DNA from: CAJXMH01 sp040220135 | GTDB lineage: Bacteria > Bacteroidota > Bacteroidia > Flavobacteriales_E > Vicingaceae | Direction of reading: 5' to 3' | NCBI GenBank assembly: GCA_040220135.1 | Contig: JAVJTT010000024.1 | Coordinates: forward strand, 62,001 to 126,000 | DNA length: 64,000 nucleotides | Part shown: positions 43,446-51,058 of the stretch, in pieces | Position numbering within the stretch: position 1 is the first letter of the stretch | How the letters are laid out: each line of letters begins with the position of its first letter | Position numbers and translations under genes: made by a program | Notes under the pieces: generated by a model | Database searches by the model: none | What the model saw: the letters and a program-made list of their open reading frames with translations, nothing else | Told to the model about the DNA's origin: nothing

Positions 43446-44546
43446 ATGAATAGAGGTACCTATCTGACCCAAATTGCTACTGCAGTCCCATCTTTTCGCT
43501 ACAGTCAAGCTGAACTTGCCAAATGGATGGCCAAGCGATTGCGCCCCAATGATGAGAGGCTAGAGCGAAAACTCGGTGTATTGTATCATAGAACCAAAAT
43601 TGAAAACCGTTATTCAGTACTTCCTGACTTTGACGAATCAAACGGAGAGGCAAAACTTTTTAAAGCTGAACAAAAGACTGAGCCCAAGGTAGAATTACGT
43701 ATGCAGCTCTATCAAAAGCATGCTAAATCACTTTGTAAATCGGCCATTAAAAAGCTACTAGCTGAAGATGAACTAGCCACCATTAGTCATTTGATTACGG
43801 TTAGTTGTACTGGCTTGTCTGCCCCGGGCTTAGAATTGCAGTTGAAAGAAGACTTACCATTTTCAGACGCTTTAGAAACCCATGGGGTAAATTTTATTGG
43901 ATGTTATGCATTTTTTCCAGCCTTGAAAATGGCCCGCGCTTTTTGCGCTCAAGATGGGAATGCGAAAGTCTTAATTGTAGCGGTGGAACTTTGCACCTTG
44001 CATTTCCAAAATCAAGAAACAGACGACCACCTCTTGTCAAATTCCCTTTTTGCTGATGGTGCAGCTGCTTGTTTGGTAGAAGGGGAGGAGACCTACCGGA
44101 AGCACAACAAACCGGCTCTATCTGTCCAAAATATGGCACAGCTGCACTTGCCAAATGGGAAACAAGATATGGCTTGGGACATTCACTCTTCGGGCTTTTT
44201 GATGAAGCTTAGCTCCTATATTCCGAACTTGGTAGATCATGGCATAAAGCAGCTGATTCAAAAATTAAATCAGAAACAGCAACATCAGATCGATCAATGG
44301 GCGATCCATCCGGGTGGGAGAAAGATTTTAGAAGTTTGTCAAAAGGAACTCCAGCTTTCCGATGATGACTTATCTGCTTCTTACGAAGTTTTGAGAGGGT
44401 ATGGTAATTTATCTGCTCCTACAATAATGTTCGTGCTTCATGAGCTTTGGCAAAAAGCTGAAAAAGGAAAGCAAGTGTTTGCTTGTGGTTTTGGACCAGG
44501 CTTAACCTTGGATGGTGCAGTCTTAAAATGGACTGAAGATGCCTGA
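43446..44546 (+). CDS. Type III polyketide synthase
   Basis: A 366-residue chalcone-synthase-fold enzyme with the catalytic triad Cys121 (V-S-C-T-G), His288 (A-I-H-P-G-G) and Asn321 (G-Y-G-N-L-S-A-P). It should extend an acyl-CoA or acyl-ACP starter with malonyl units, giving alkylpyrones or alkylresorcinols. It overlaps the methyltransferase gene by 8 bp. The same order (PKS, methyltransferase, FAD hydroxylase) is found in the Streptomyces srs operon, which makes methylated phenolic lipids and quinones. Confidence 0.93.
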   Translation: MNRGTYLTQIATAVPSFRYSQAELAKWMAKRLRPNDERLERKLGVLYHRTKIENRYSVLPDFDESNGEAKLFKAEQKTEPKVELRMQLYQKHAKSLCKSAIKKLLAEDELATISHLITVSCTGLSAPGLELQLKEDLPFSDALETHGVNFIGCYAFFPALKMARAFCAQDGNAKVLIVAVELCTLHFQNQETDDHLLSNSLFADGAAACLVEGEETYRKHNKPALSVQNMAQLHLPNGKQDMAWDIHSSGFLMKLSSYIPNLVDHGIKQLIQKLNQKQQHQIDQWAIHPGGRKILEVCQKELQLSDDDLSASYEVLRGYGNLSAPTIMFVLHELWQKAEKGKQVFACGFGPGLTLDGAVLKWTEDA

Positions 44547-45249
44547 TTTCAGCCAGCGCTCAAAACAGGAGGAATTGCTCGATCAAGAGCATTTACATCG
44601 ACAAGAGTTGTTCCGAAACTTGGAAGAGCTAGATACAATTAATCGTTTATTAGGAGGGCATAAAGCCAGTTTAAAAGGTCTAAAACAGCTGCTTACAAAG
44701 CCGGATGTTGAGTATCACATTGTTGACTTTGCCTGTGGGGGCGGAGATACATTGCGGGCTATTGCAGATTGGGGAAAAGCAAAGGGTTACCACTTGAAGT
44801 TAAGTGGTTTCGACCTGCTAGGAGAAGCCATTGAATTTGCCAAGGAAAAATCTCAGGATTATGAAATCGAATTCAAACAGGCCGATTTTAAGGATTTTCA
44901 AGCTAAAGAACCTATCGACATTGCTTGCTGTGCTTTAGTTTGCCATCATTTTTATGGTAAAGAACTCGAACATTTTTTAAAAAGAATGAAAGAATTGGCG
45001 CGATTGGGTGTGATCATAAATGATCTGCATCGTCATCCCTTCGCTTATTATAGCATTCAACAATTAACTAAGTTTTTTTCTCGCTCTACTTATGTGAAAA
45101 ACGATGCCCCACTTTCAGTATTAAAAGGTTTTAAAAAAGCAGAATGGGAGGACTTACTAAAGTCAGCGGGCTATGAAAACTTTCAAGTAGAGTGGATTTG
45201 GGCCTTCCGGCATTTAATTGTAGAAAAGCAGCAGCATGAAAAAATTTGA
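44539..45249 (+). CDS. SAM-dependent methyltransferase of the PKS cluster
   Basis: A 236-residue class I methyltransferase. Motif I is V-D-F-A-C-G-G-G-D at 62-70, and motif IV-like C-A-L-V-C-H-H-F follows near 133-140. It is translationally coupled to the type III PKS (8-bp overlap) and to the FAD gene (14-bp overlap). By analogy with SrsB it may methylate the resorcinol product on oxygen or carbon. This is inferred from order and family only. Confidence 0.87.
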   Translation: MPDFSQRSKQEELLDQEHLHRQELFRNLEELDTINRLLGGHKASLKGLKQLLTKPDVEYHIVDFACGGGDTLRAIADWGKAKGYHLKLSGFDLLGEAIEFAKEKSQDYEIEFKQADFKDFQAKEPIDIACCALVCHHFYGKELEHFLKRMKELARLGVIINDLHRHPFAYYSIQQLTKFFSRSTYVKNDAPLSVLKGFKKAEWEDLLKSAGYENFQVEWIWAFRHLIVEKQQHEKI

Positions 45250-46369
45250 CCTCGGCATCATAGGTGGTGGTTTGGCTGGCTTAGCAAGCGCTATAGAAAT
45301 GAGTCGCAAGGGTTTTGAGGTAGTGCTTTGGGAAAAAAAGACATATCCTTACCATAAAGTCTGTGGAGAGTACATTTCAATGGAAGCTTGGGAATACCTT
45401 AAATTTTTGGGTGTCGACTTAGATGAGTTGAACTTGCCTCGCATCCACAACTTAAAGGTAAGTACTCCCTCCGGTCGTTTATTAGAGCATCAATTGGGTT
45501 TAGGCGGCTTTGGCATAAGTCGCTATTGCCTTGATGCAAAATTGGCTCAATTGGCTAAAGCCGCCGGGGTAAAACTACTCACCAACTGTCGGGTGACTGA
45601 TGTTCATTATGAAAATGATCAACACCTTGTTAAGAGTGAGCAAGGAGACTTTGAGGTAAAACTCCTTGTTGGTGCTTATGGCAAACGCTCTCAATTAGAT
45701 AAAAAATGGCAACGAAAATTTATTCAAAAACCACTTCCAGCCGATAGAAACTTCACCGCGGTAAAGTATCACATAGAGGCTAATTTGCCGGCCCATGAAA
45801 TAGGATTGCACCTTTTTGAAGGAGGCTATTGCGGCATTTCCAAAGTAGAAGGAGAAAATCGCTATTGCTTGTGTTATCTGACTTTAGCCTCTTCGCTGCA
45901 AGAAGCAGGAGGTATTGAACCTTTCGAGCAAAAAATAATGAGCCAAAACCCCCTGCTAGAAAAGTATTTGAACTTTCCTAGCCTTTATGAAAAACCGGAA
46001 GTGATATCCCAGATCAACTTTAATTCGAAAAGCAAAGTACAAAACCATGCCTTTATGTTGGGTGATAGTGCAGGCTTAATTGTTCCTTTATGTGGAAATG
46101 GCATGAGTATGGCACTTCATGCAGCTCACCTTTGGTCTGATTTGGCAGAAGCTTTTTTACATCACAAGAAAAGTCGTGAAGAATTGGAAAGGGAATACGA
46201 AAGAACCTGGCGTCAAACATTTGCTCGACGTTTATGGGTGGGTCGACAATTGCAGAAATTATTTTACCGGCTTGCTTGGAGCGAGCGGGCTATTTCAGTT
46301 TTAAATCAGTTTCCCTCACTAAAAGGAAAGCTAATTCAACAAACCCATGGCAAACCTTTTTATCCATAA
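45236..46369 (+). CDS. FAD-dependent oxidoreductase / hydroxylase of the PKS cluster
   Basis: A 377-residue flavoprotein with G-G-G-L-A-G-L-A-S at 10-18, V-C-G-E-Y-I-S near 43-49 and G-D-S-A-G-L-I-V-P-L-C-G-N-G-M (about 281-295). It belongs to the geranylgeranyl-reductase/PHBH-like group. In the srs-like arrangement it would hydroxylate the resorcinol to a hydroquinone, as SrsC does. A hairpin terminator follows directly. Confidence 0.87.
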   Translation: MKKFDLGIIGGGLAGLASAIEMSRKGFEVVLWEKKTYPYHKVCGEYISMEAWEYLKFLGVDLDELNLPRIHNLKVSTPSGRLLEHQLGLGGFGISRYCLDAKLAQLAKAAGVKLLTNCRVTDVHYENDQHLVKSEQGDFEVKLLVGAYGKRSQLDKKWQRKFIQKPLPADRNFTAVKYHIEANLPAHEIGLHLFEGGYCGISKVEGENRYCLCYLTLASSLQEAGGIEPFEQKIMSQNPLLEKYLNFPSLYEKPEVISQINFNSKSKVQNHAFMLGDSAGLIVPLCGNGMSMALHAAHLWSDLAEAFLHHKKSREELEREYERTWRQTFARRLWVGRQLQKLFYRLAWSERAISVLNQFPSLKGKLIQQTHGKPFYP

Positions 46370-46396
46370 AAAAGCTGAAGGTTAACTTCAGCTTTT
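46370..46396. terminator. Bidirectional terminator after the PKS operon
   Basis: Perfect 11-bp arms AAAAGCTGAAG (46370-46380) and CTTCAGCTTTT (46386-46396) with a 5-bp GTTAA loop, lying between the stops of two convergent genes. Confidence 0.88.
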
Positions 46397-46400
46397 AGGT

Positions 46401-46841
46401 CTATTCAGCTTTGAGCTCATGTGTTGGATGTTCATGCTCTATCTTATGCTTATGCATGTGTTGGTGCTTTTTCATTTCATCTTTCTTTGCTTCACTCATG
46501 GATTCAAATTTTTCCATTTGCTCTTCATCTAGGATTTCGCTCATCTTAAGGTGGAAATCTTCTCTCATTTCTCTGCGAGCTTTCATTTGCTCCATTTTCT
46601 TGCTCTTTAATTCTGCTTTGCTTTCGAGCTTTTTCGTTTGCTTGTCTTCTTTTAGCCCGTTCATTTTGGCTTTCTGCTCTTTGAGCAAGGTTTTTACTTT
46701 TTCTGCTTGTTCCGGATTAAGCTGTAATTCGGCTTTCAGTGTTTCAAATTTTTCCGCTCTATCGCTTTTGGCTTCTTGGGCTTGAAGTTGACTGAAAAGG
46801 ATTCCGATGGCAAAAACCATGGTTAGACTTAATTTTTTCAT
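46401..46841 (-). CDS. CpxP/Spy-like periplasmic protein, His-rich tail
   Basis: A 146-residue exported protein with a signal peptide ending L-Q-A-Q at 22. The body is one long amphipathic helical region rich in K, E and M, with an L-x-L-N-P-E-Q-A motif close to LTxxQ and a second M-K-x-x-R-R-E-M. Spy/CpxP proteins are ATP-independent chaperones and metal-stress responders. The tail H-Q-H-M-H-K-H-K-I-E-H-E-H is metal-binding-like, which suggests a Cu/Zn/Ni role. Confidence 0.8.
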   Translation of the reverse strand: MKKLSLTMVFAIGILFSQLQAQEAKSDRAEKFETLKAELQLNPEQAEKVKTLLKEQKAKMNGLKEDKQTKKLESKAELKSKKMEQMKARREMREDFHLKMSEILDEEQMEKFESMSEAKKDEMKKHQHMHKHKIEHEHPTHELKAE

Positions 46842-46889
46842 GTTGTTGGGTTTTTTAGTTGGTAACGCATTACCAAAACTAATGCCAAA

Positions 46890-47732
46890 TTAATTGTCGA
46901 GAAAATCAACCGCGTTTTTTAGTGTAGATTCATGCCATAGAATTTTATAATGTCCGCTTCCTTTTATGGGTTTAAAAGTTGCCTTGCCCCAAACGCTGGC
47001 AATGTCTTTTGAGTGTTTTACTGCGGTTATCTTATCATCCTCATCATGCAGGAGCAAAACTTTTTGTAAAGGACTTTCTTGCGCTATTTTTTCAAATAAA
47101 AGGTCATCCAATTGATAGTTAGTTCGTTGGCTGATAATCTCTATCATTTTGGCATAAATGGCATTCGGAATCTTAAAAATTGCTTTAAAGCCTTCAAAAA
47201 CTGAGCGAATCCGATTCACCGGGCTGATTAAAATGCATTTGGGAATGGCAATTTGCTCTTCATAGGCTAAAAGCATAATCACATTGGCGCCCAAGGAGTG
47301 ACCAATCGCTATTTCCGGTTTGCCATAGTGCTGAACTATTTTTTTCGCCACCTGCGTGAAGGTGATCAAACTAGCTTCCTTTCCTTCGCTGCCTCCATGC
47401 GCTGGGCCATCATACGAAATAATGCGAAAACCACGCTCCAACAAGGGAGCAACAAATGCTCCTAAACTTCCAGCATTACTTTCCCAACCATGGCAGAGTA
47501 AAACGTATTTTTCACCTTCGCCCCATTGATACAACTTTATTTTCTCACCCTTAAACTCAAACTGCTCACTTTGGGCACTTTCTATTACCTCTACTTCCTT
47601 AGAGCGAATAACCCGAGAACGGGGTGTTGAAAAAAGTCGAATCAAAAATTTAGCAGAATGACGAGGAATAAGTCGCCCAACACTATTAAAATAAGCCCGC
47701 AATAAGCGAATTTGAAAAGGGATTTTATTCAT
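46890..47732 (-). CDS. Alpha/beta hydrolase
   Basis: A 280-residue serine hydrolase with the nucleophile elbow G-H-S-L-G (Ser146), oxyanion-hole region H-G-W at 81-83, an Asp in H-D-E-D-D-K-I (about 234-240) and the catalytic His in G-S-G-H-Y-K-I-L (near 260). The first 35 residues are basic (R-L-L-R-A-Y-F) and may attach the protein to the membrane. Substrate not known; Asp and His follow the usual order. Confidence 0.87.
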   Translation of the reverse strand: MNKIPFQIRLLRAYFNSVGRLIPRHSAKFLIRLFSTPRSRVIRSKEVEVIESAQSEQFEFKGEKIKLYQWGEGEKYVLLCHGWESNAGSLGAFVAPLLERGFRIISYDGPAHGGSEGKEASLITFTQVAKKIVQHYGKPEIAIGHSLGANVIMLLAYEEQIAIPKCILISPVNRIRSVFEGFKAIFKIPNAIYAKMIEIISQRTNYQLDDLLFEKIAQESPLQKVLLLHDEDDKITAVKHSKDIASVWGKATFKPIKGSGHYKILWHESTLKNAVDFLDN

Positions 47733-47753
47733 CGTGCAAAATTCAATAAAAGA

Positions 47754-48179
47754 CTAGTAAAGCCAAGGAATTAAACGATATGTTTTTTTACTATAATCAA
47801 GGTAAATCGGAAAAGTCTTTCTCAATAGCTTTTCTTCATAATTCAATTTTAAGATTAAGGTAATCAGTAATAACAAGTAAACCAACAGCAAGCTAGTAGA
47901 TACTTGTAGATAAGGAAAGAAATAAAGTAGCAAGGCGGTATACATTGGATGGCGAATTTTACGATAAGGCCCGTGGGTAATAAGTTTACTTTCTTCTTTC
48001 AATTCCGGTAAGATTGAAAGTTTGGCTCTACTCATGCTGTAAACGGCATATACTCCTAGCAAAAGACCAAGGAAATGAAAGAAGAGGGCCCCATTATTAG
48101 TAAGCCAAAAGCCCCCTTGACTAAAGAAATAGGCCAAGCATAAAAACTGCGCCGCCACAAAGAAGTATCCTTTCCTCAT
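47754..48179 (-). CDS. ICMT/PEMT-like membrane methyltransferase
   Basis: A 141-residue protein with about four TM helices and the signature H-G-P-Y-R-K-I-R-H-P-M-Y (about 69-80) of the isoprenylcysteine carboxyl methyltransferase family, followed by the Y-E-E-K-L-L-R-K-T-F-P-x-Y segment. SAM-binding membrane methyltransferases of this type act on lipophilic substrates. It ends 22 bp upstream of the hydrolase start on the same strand. Target unknown. Confidence 0.85.
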   Translation of the reverse strand: MRKGYFFVAAQFLCLAYFFSQGGFWLTNNGALFFHFLGLLLGVYAVYSMSRAKLSILPELKEESKLITHGPYRKIRHPMYTALLLYFFPYLQVSTSLLLVYLLLLITLILKLNYEEKLLRKTFPIYLDYSKKTYRLIPWLY

Positions 48180-48244
48180 GCCTTAAAAGTAAACATATAG
48201 CCTTGCTTCTTGTCTACTATTATACACAACTAAACCTAATTTTC

Positions 48245-49183
48245 ATGGATCAAAATTTTGCAGCTGAAGTAAAGACAGGATTGAGCAGCAAACCCAAATA
48301 TTTGCCTTCAAAATATTTTTATAATGAAAAGGGAGATCAACTTTTTCAAAAGATTATGCACTTGGACGATTATTACCCTACTGACTGTGAATTTGAGATA
48401 TTTGAAAAGGAAGGGAATTCAATTGCTAATACCATAAAACAAAAAGGGCATTTTGAATTGGTTGAATTAGGTGCCGGTGATGGATTAAAAACCAAGCTTT
48501 TATTAGAAGAACTAATTAAACAAAAAGCTGATTTTACTTACATCCCGATTGATATTTCTGCAGATGTATTGTCAGACTTAGAAGAAGAATTGAAACTAAA
48601 ATGGCCGCAGTTAAAGGTAGAAAGTAGGGTGGAAACTTATTTCGAGGCCTTGAAGAATCTAGACACAGGCAGCCCAAAAGTCATCTTGTTTTTAGGTGCC
48701 AACATTGGCAATTTTAAGGCCGAGAAAGCCAATCAATTTCTACAAGAACTGGCTCAGTATTTATCCACAAATGATCTTTTTCTTTCGGCTTTTGATCTCA
48801 AGAAACTGCCAGAAGTGATTTTGAATGCATACAATGATGAGAAAGGAGTGACAAAAGCCTTTAATTTAAATTTACTTCGTCGTATAAATGAGGAACTAGA
48901 AGCTAATTTTGAGTTAAGTCAATTTGATCATTACCCTACCTACGACCCTCACAGCGGAGAAGCAAAAAGTTTTTTAATTAGCTTGAAGGAACAAAAGGTG
49001 CAACTAAAAAAGTTGGGAACAGTAGTCCATTTTGAGAAAGCGGAAGCTATTTTTACGGAGGTATCTAAAAAGTACAATCTTTCAGAAATTGAGTCTTTAG
49101 CGGAGCAAAGTGGTTTTCAAGTGTTGAAAAACTTTAGCGATAGTCGTGATTACTTTATCGACTCACTCTGGCGAAAAGCCTAA
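48245..49183 (+). CDS. EgtD-like histidine-specific SAM methyltransferase
   Basis: A 312-residue protein of the histidine N-alpha-methyltransferase family (DUF2260). The ATG at 48245 is chosen since it precedes the conserved start L-P-S-K-Y-F-Y-N-E-K-G at 20-30. The SAM-binding motif is E-L-G-A-G-D-G at 74-80, and L-G-A-N-I-G-N-F near 159-166 matches the family's F-L-G-S-x-I-G-N-F. The His-binding Glu seems kept (V-H-F-E-K), but the following Ser of mycobacterial EgtD is Ala. No egtB or egtC gene is in the window, so ergothioneine synthesis is not established here. Confidence 0.82.
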   Translation: MDQNFAAEVKTGLSSKPKYLPSKYFYNEKGDQLFQKIMHLDDYYPTDCEFEIFEKEGNSIANTIKQKGHFELVELGAGDGLKTKLLLEELIKQKADFTYIPIDISADVLSDLEEELKLKWPQLKVESRVETYFEALKNLDTGSPKVILFLGANIGNFKAEKANQFLQELAQYLSTNDLFLSAFDLKKLPEVILNAYNDEKGVTKAFNLNLLRRINEELEANFELSQFDHYPTYDPHSGEAKSFLISLKEQKVQLKKLGTVVHFEKAEAIFTEVSKKYNLSEIESLAEQSGFQVLKNFSDSRDYFIDSLWRKA

Positions 49184-49200
49184 TCAATTGTAGATATTGT

Positions 49201-49230
49201 TTTGACAATTAATGTAGATACATATATTTG
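49201..49230 (+). promoter_or_regulatory. MarR-nitroreductase promoter with palindromic operator
   Basis: TTTG at 49201-49204, an 18-bp spacer and TATATTTG at 49223-49230 match the Bacteroidota consensus. ATGTA-GA-TACAT (49212-49223) is a palindrome between the boxes, and a related TGTAGATA copy begins at 49190. They look like two MarR half-site clusters for autorepression. Confidence 0.65.
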
Positions 49231-49248
49231 CATTTTTAATTCAGTTGG

Positions 49249-49701
49249 ATGAAGATAGAAGAAGAAATCAAACAAAATAAGTTTGAAGACGAATACCAGA
49301 AGTTAATGATCAATCAGCTTTTTACTGGTAAATGGGTAACCGAAATTATAGCAGATCACTTAAAACCCTATGGTTTGACTAGTCAACAGTATAATGTGTT
49401 GAGAATTTTAAGGGGGCAACACCCTCAAGCCATTTCAGTAAATTCGATTACCATCCGTATGATCGATAAGATGTCAAACGTCTCTAGATTGGTTGATAAA
49501 CTTAAAACGAAGGGATTTGTGAACCGCAGAGTAAACCACGATGATAGGCGACAGGTTGACATTGAAATAACTGAAGAAGGATTAAAGTTGCTTAATCAAA
49601 TCGATAAAAAGCAGCCTGAAGTAAAACAAAAATTCCAGAATTTAAATCCAGAGGAAGCCAAACAATTAAATGATTTACTCGATAAATTAAGAGGACAATG
49701 A
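49249..49701 (+). CDS. MarR-family transcriptional regulator
   Basis: A 150-residue winged-helix protein with the recognition segment M-S-N-V-S-R-L-V-D-K-L at about 75-85 and the wing R-V-N-H-D-D-R-R-Q-V-D at about 95-105 (D-x-R-R is the MarR hallmark). No sensing cysteine is present, so a ligand-sensing instead of a thiol-based mode is likely. It overlaps the nitroreductase gene by 4 bp and probably represses both from the palindrome in its promoter. Confidence 0.93.
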   Translation: MKIEEEIKQNKFEDEYQKLMINQLFTGKWVTEIIADHLKPYGLTSQQYNVLRILRGQHPQAISVNSITIRMIDKMSNVSRLVDKLKTKGFVNRRVNHDDRRQVDIEITEEGLKLLNQIDKKQPEVKQKFQNLNPEEAKQLNDLLDKLRGQ

Positions 49702-50264
49702 AAGTAAGTGAAGCGATAGAAAAAAGATGGAGCCCTAGGGCATTTTCAAATCAAGAAATTGACCGAAACCAAATGAAGTCTCTCTTGGAAGCGGCCGGTA
49801 CCGCCCCAAGTTGTTTTAACGAACAGCCATGGCGTTACCTGATTGGCTTTAAGGGTGATGATTCTTACAACAAGATAATGGATTGTTTGGTCGAATTCAA
49901 TCAAAATTGGGCTAAAACTGCTCCTGTACTAATGATTGGGGTGGTAAGCAAAGAGTTTGCTAGAAATGAGAAACCAAACCCTCATGCGAGACATGATTTA
50001 GGTGCGGCCACTGCTTATTTGACCATTCAGGCCATGGAGCACGACATTTTTGTTCACCAGATGGCTGGGTTTAGTGCAGATAAAGCAAAAGAAAAATTCA
50101 ATATACCCGACTCTTATGAAGCGGTAACAGCAATTGCTTTGGGTTATATTGGGGACAGTTCACAATTACCTAAAGATTTGCAGGATCAAGAAAAGCCCAG
50201 CAGAGATCGAAAAGCACTAAAAGAAATTTCCTTTGAAGGTGATTGGGCCAAATCGATGAAGTAA
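49698..50264 (+). CDS. Nitroreductase-family FMN oxidoreductase
   Basis: A 188-residue enzyme with the FMN-contacting R-W-S-P-R-A-F at 9-15, A-P-S-C-F-N-E-Q-P-W at about 37-46 and a late G-Y-I-G-D segment (about 154-158). Likely a dimeric NAD(P)H-dependent reductase of quinones or nitro compounds. Translationally coupled to MarR, which suggests induction by such compounds. The operon ends at a strong terminator. Confidence 0.9.
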   Translation: MKVSEAIEKRWSPRAFSNQEIDRNQMKSLLEAAGTAPSCFNEQPWRYLIGFKGDDSYNKIMDCLVEFNQNWAKTAPVLMIGVVSKEFARNEKPNPHARHDLGAATAYLTIQAMEHDIFVHQMAGFSADKAKEKFNIPDSYEAVTAIALGYIGDSSQLPKDLQDQEKPSRDRKALKEISFEGDWAKSMK

Positions 50265-50290
50265 GCTTTATTTTATAATCTGGATAATTT

Positions 50291-50322
50291 AAAAGGCGAG
50301 CTAGTTCGCCTTTTTATTTTTT
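50291..50322. terminator. Terminator overlapping the end of the fatty-acid hydroxylase gene
   Basis: Arms AAAAGGCGA (50291-50299) and TCGCCTTTT (50306-50314) with a 6-bp loop, then TATTTTTTTT on the plus strand. The right part is the end of the convergent gene's coding sequence (stop at 50301-50303). Confidence 0.85.
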
Positions 50323-50933
50323 TTGGGCATCGTGCCAAAAACAAAATCCCAAAGGGGAGAGGAAACCCCAAAAGCCACTTCATCATCTTGGTAATGATGA
50401 ATACTATGATGGATCCATAGTGCTTTAAAAAAATTCTTAGGTGGTTTAAAACGGTGTACGATAAAGTGAACACTGAGGTATGCTGCATAGCCAAATAAAA
50501 AGCCTGCCGTAAAGGGAAAGCCTGCTTCCCCCATTAAAAAATAATTTAGCGATAGAATTATACTGGCTATTAATACACTCAACACCGGAGGCATTACCAA
50601 GCGCTTTTTATCTCTTGGGTATTTGTGGTGTATGCCGTGTAAGGCGTAAGCTGCTCCTCCTTCTTCGTAGACCGTAGGCAAGTGGTAAATAAAACGGTGA
50701 ATACAGTATTCTGCGAATGTAAAAGAGAGAAAACCTATAAAAAAGTAAGCGAGAATGGGTAAGATCGTGAGGTCAAAAGCCTGTGCCGCATAAATAGAGA
50801 TGGCCACACCGGCACCGTAAAATATAGTTAAAGGCACTGCAATGTGAGTTTGGCTCAAGTAGTGTAAAATCGGATTTTGGTAAACCCGAGCACCCTCCTC
50901 ATTACTAACATATTGACCTTTTTTCTTACTCAT
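50301..50933 (-). CDS. Sterol desaturase / fatty-acid hydroxylase family protein
   Basis: A 210-residue membrane di-iron enzyme. Histidine clusters H-R-F-I-Y-H, H-G-I-H-H, H-R-F and H-H-S-I-H-H form the expected eight-plus-His metal site between TM segments. Close in form to fatty acid 2-hydroxylases, so hydroxylation of lipid acyl chains (for example sphingolipid or ornithine lipid) is possible. N-terminal K-K-K-G-Q-Y tail is cytoplasmic. Confidence 0.87.
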   Translation of the reverse strand: MSKKKGQYVSNEEGARVYQNPILHYLSQTHIAVPLTIFYGAGVAISIYAAQAFDLTILPILAYFFIGFLSFTFAEYCIHRFIYHLPTVYEEGGAAYALHGIHHKYPRDKKRLVMPPVLSVLIASIILSLNYFLMGEAGFPFTAGFLFGYAAYLSVHFIVHRFKPPKNFFKALWIHHSIHHYQDDEVAFGVSSPLWDFVFGTMPKKNKKAN

Positions 50934-51002
50934 TTAATTGAAAGATAAGAAATTCAAATTTATTACCGTTTGGCTAATAATTTCTGCATCTAGCTTTAAT
51001 TT

Positions 51003-51038
51003 TTTGTAATTAATTATGCTATGAAATCATTACTTTTG
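51003..51038 (+). promoter_or_regulatory. Putative ilvE promoter
   Basis: TTTG at 51003-51006 and TACTTTTG at 51031-51038. The -7 box matches the TAnnTTTG consensus exactly, but the 24-bp spacer is longer than usual. The -7 box ends 20 bp before the start codon. Confidence 0.4.
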
Positions 51039-51058
51039 CAATCCAAAAAAGAAGAAAT

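Noticed and set aside
46411..46785. 124-codon plus-strand frame opposite the CpxP-like gene
   Set aside because: It is the antisense of a Lys/Glu-rich gene, so it reads as Ser/Phe/Cys repeats with no domain. The minus-strand gene has a signal peptide and family features.
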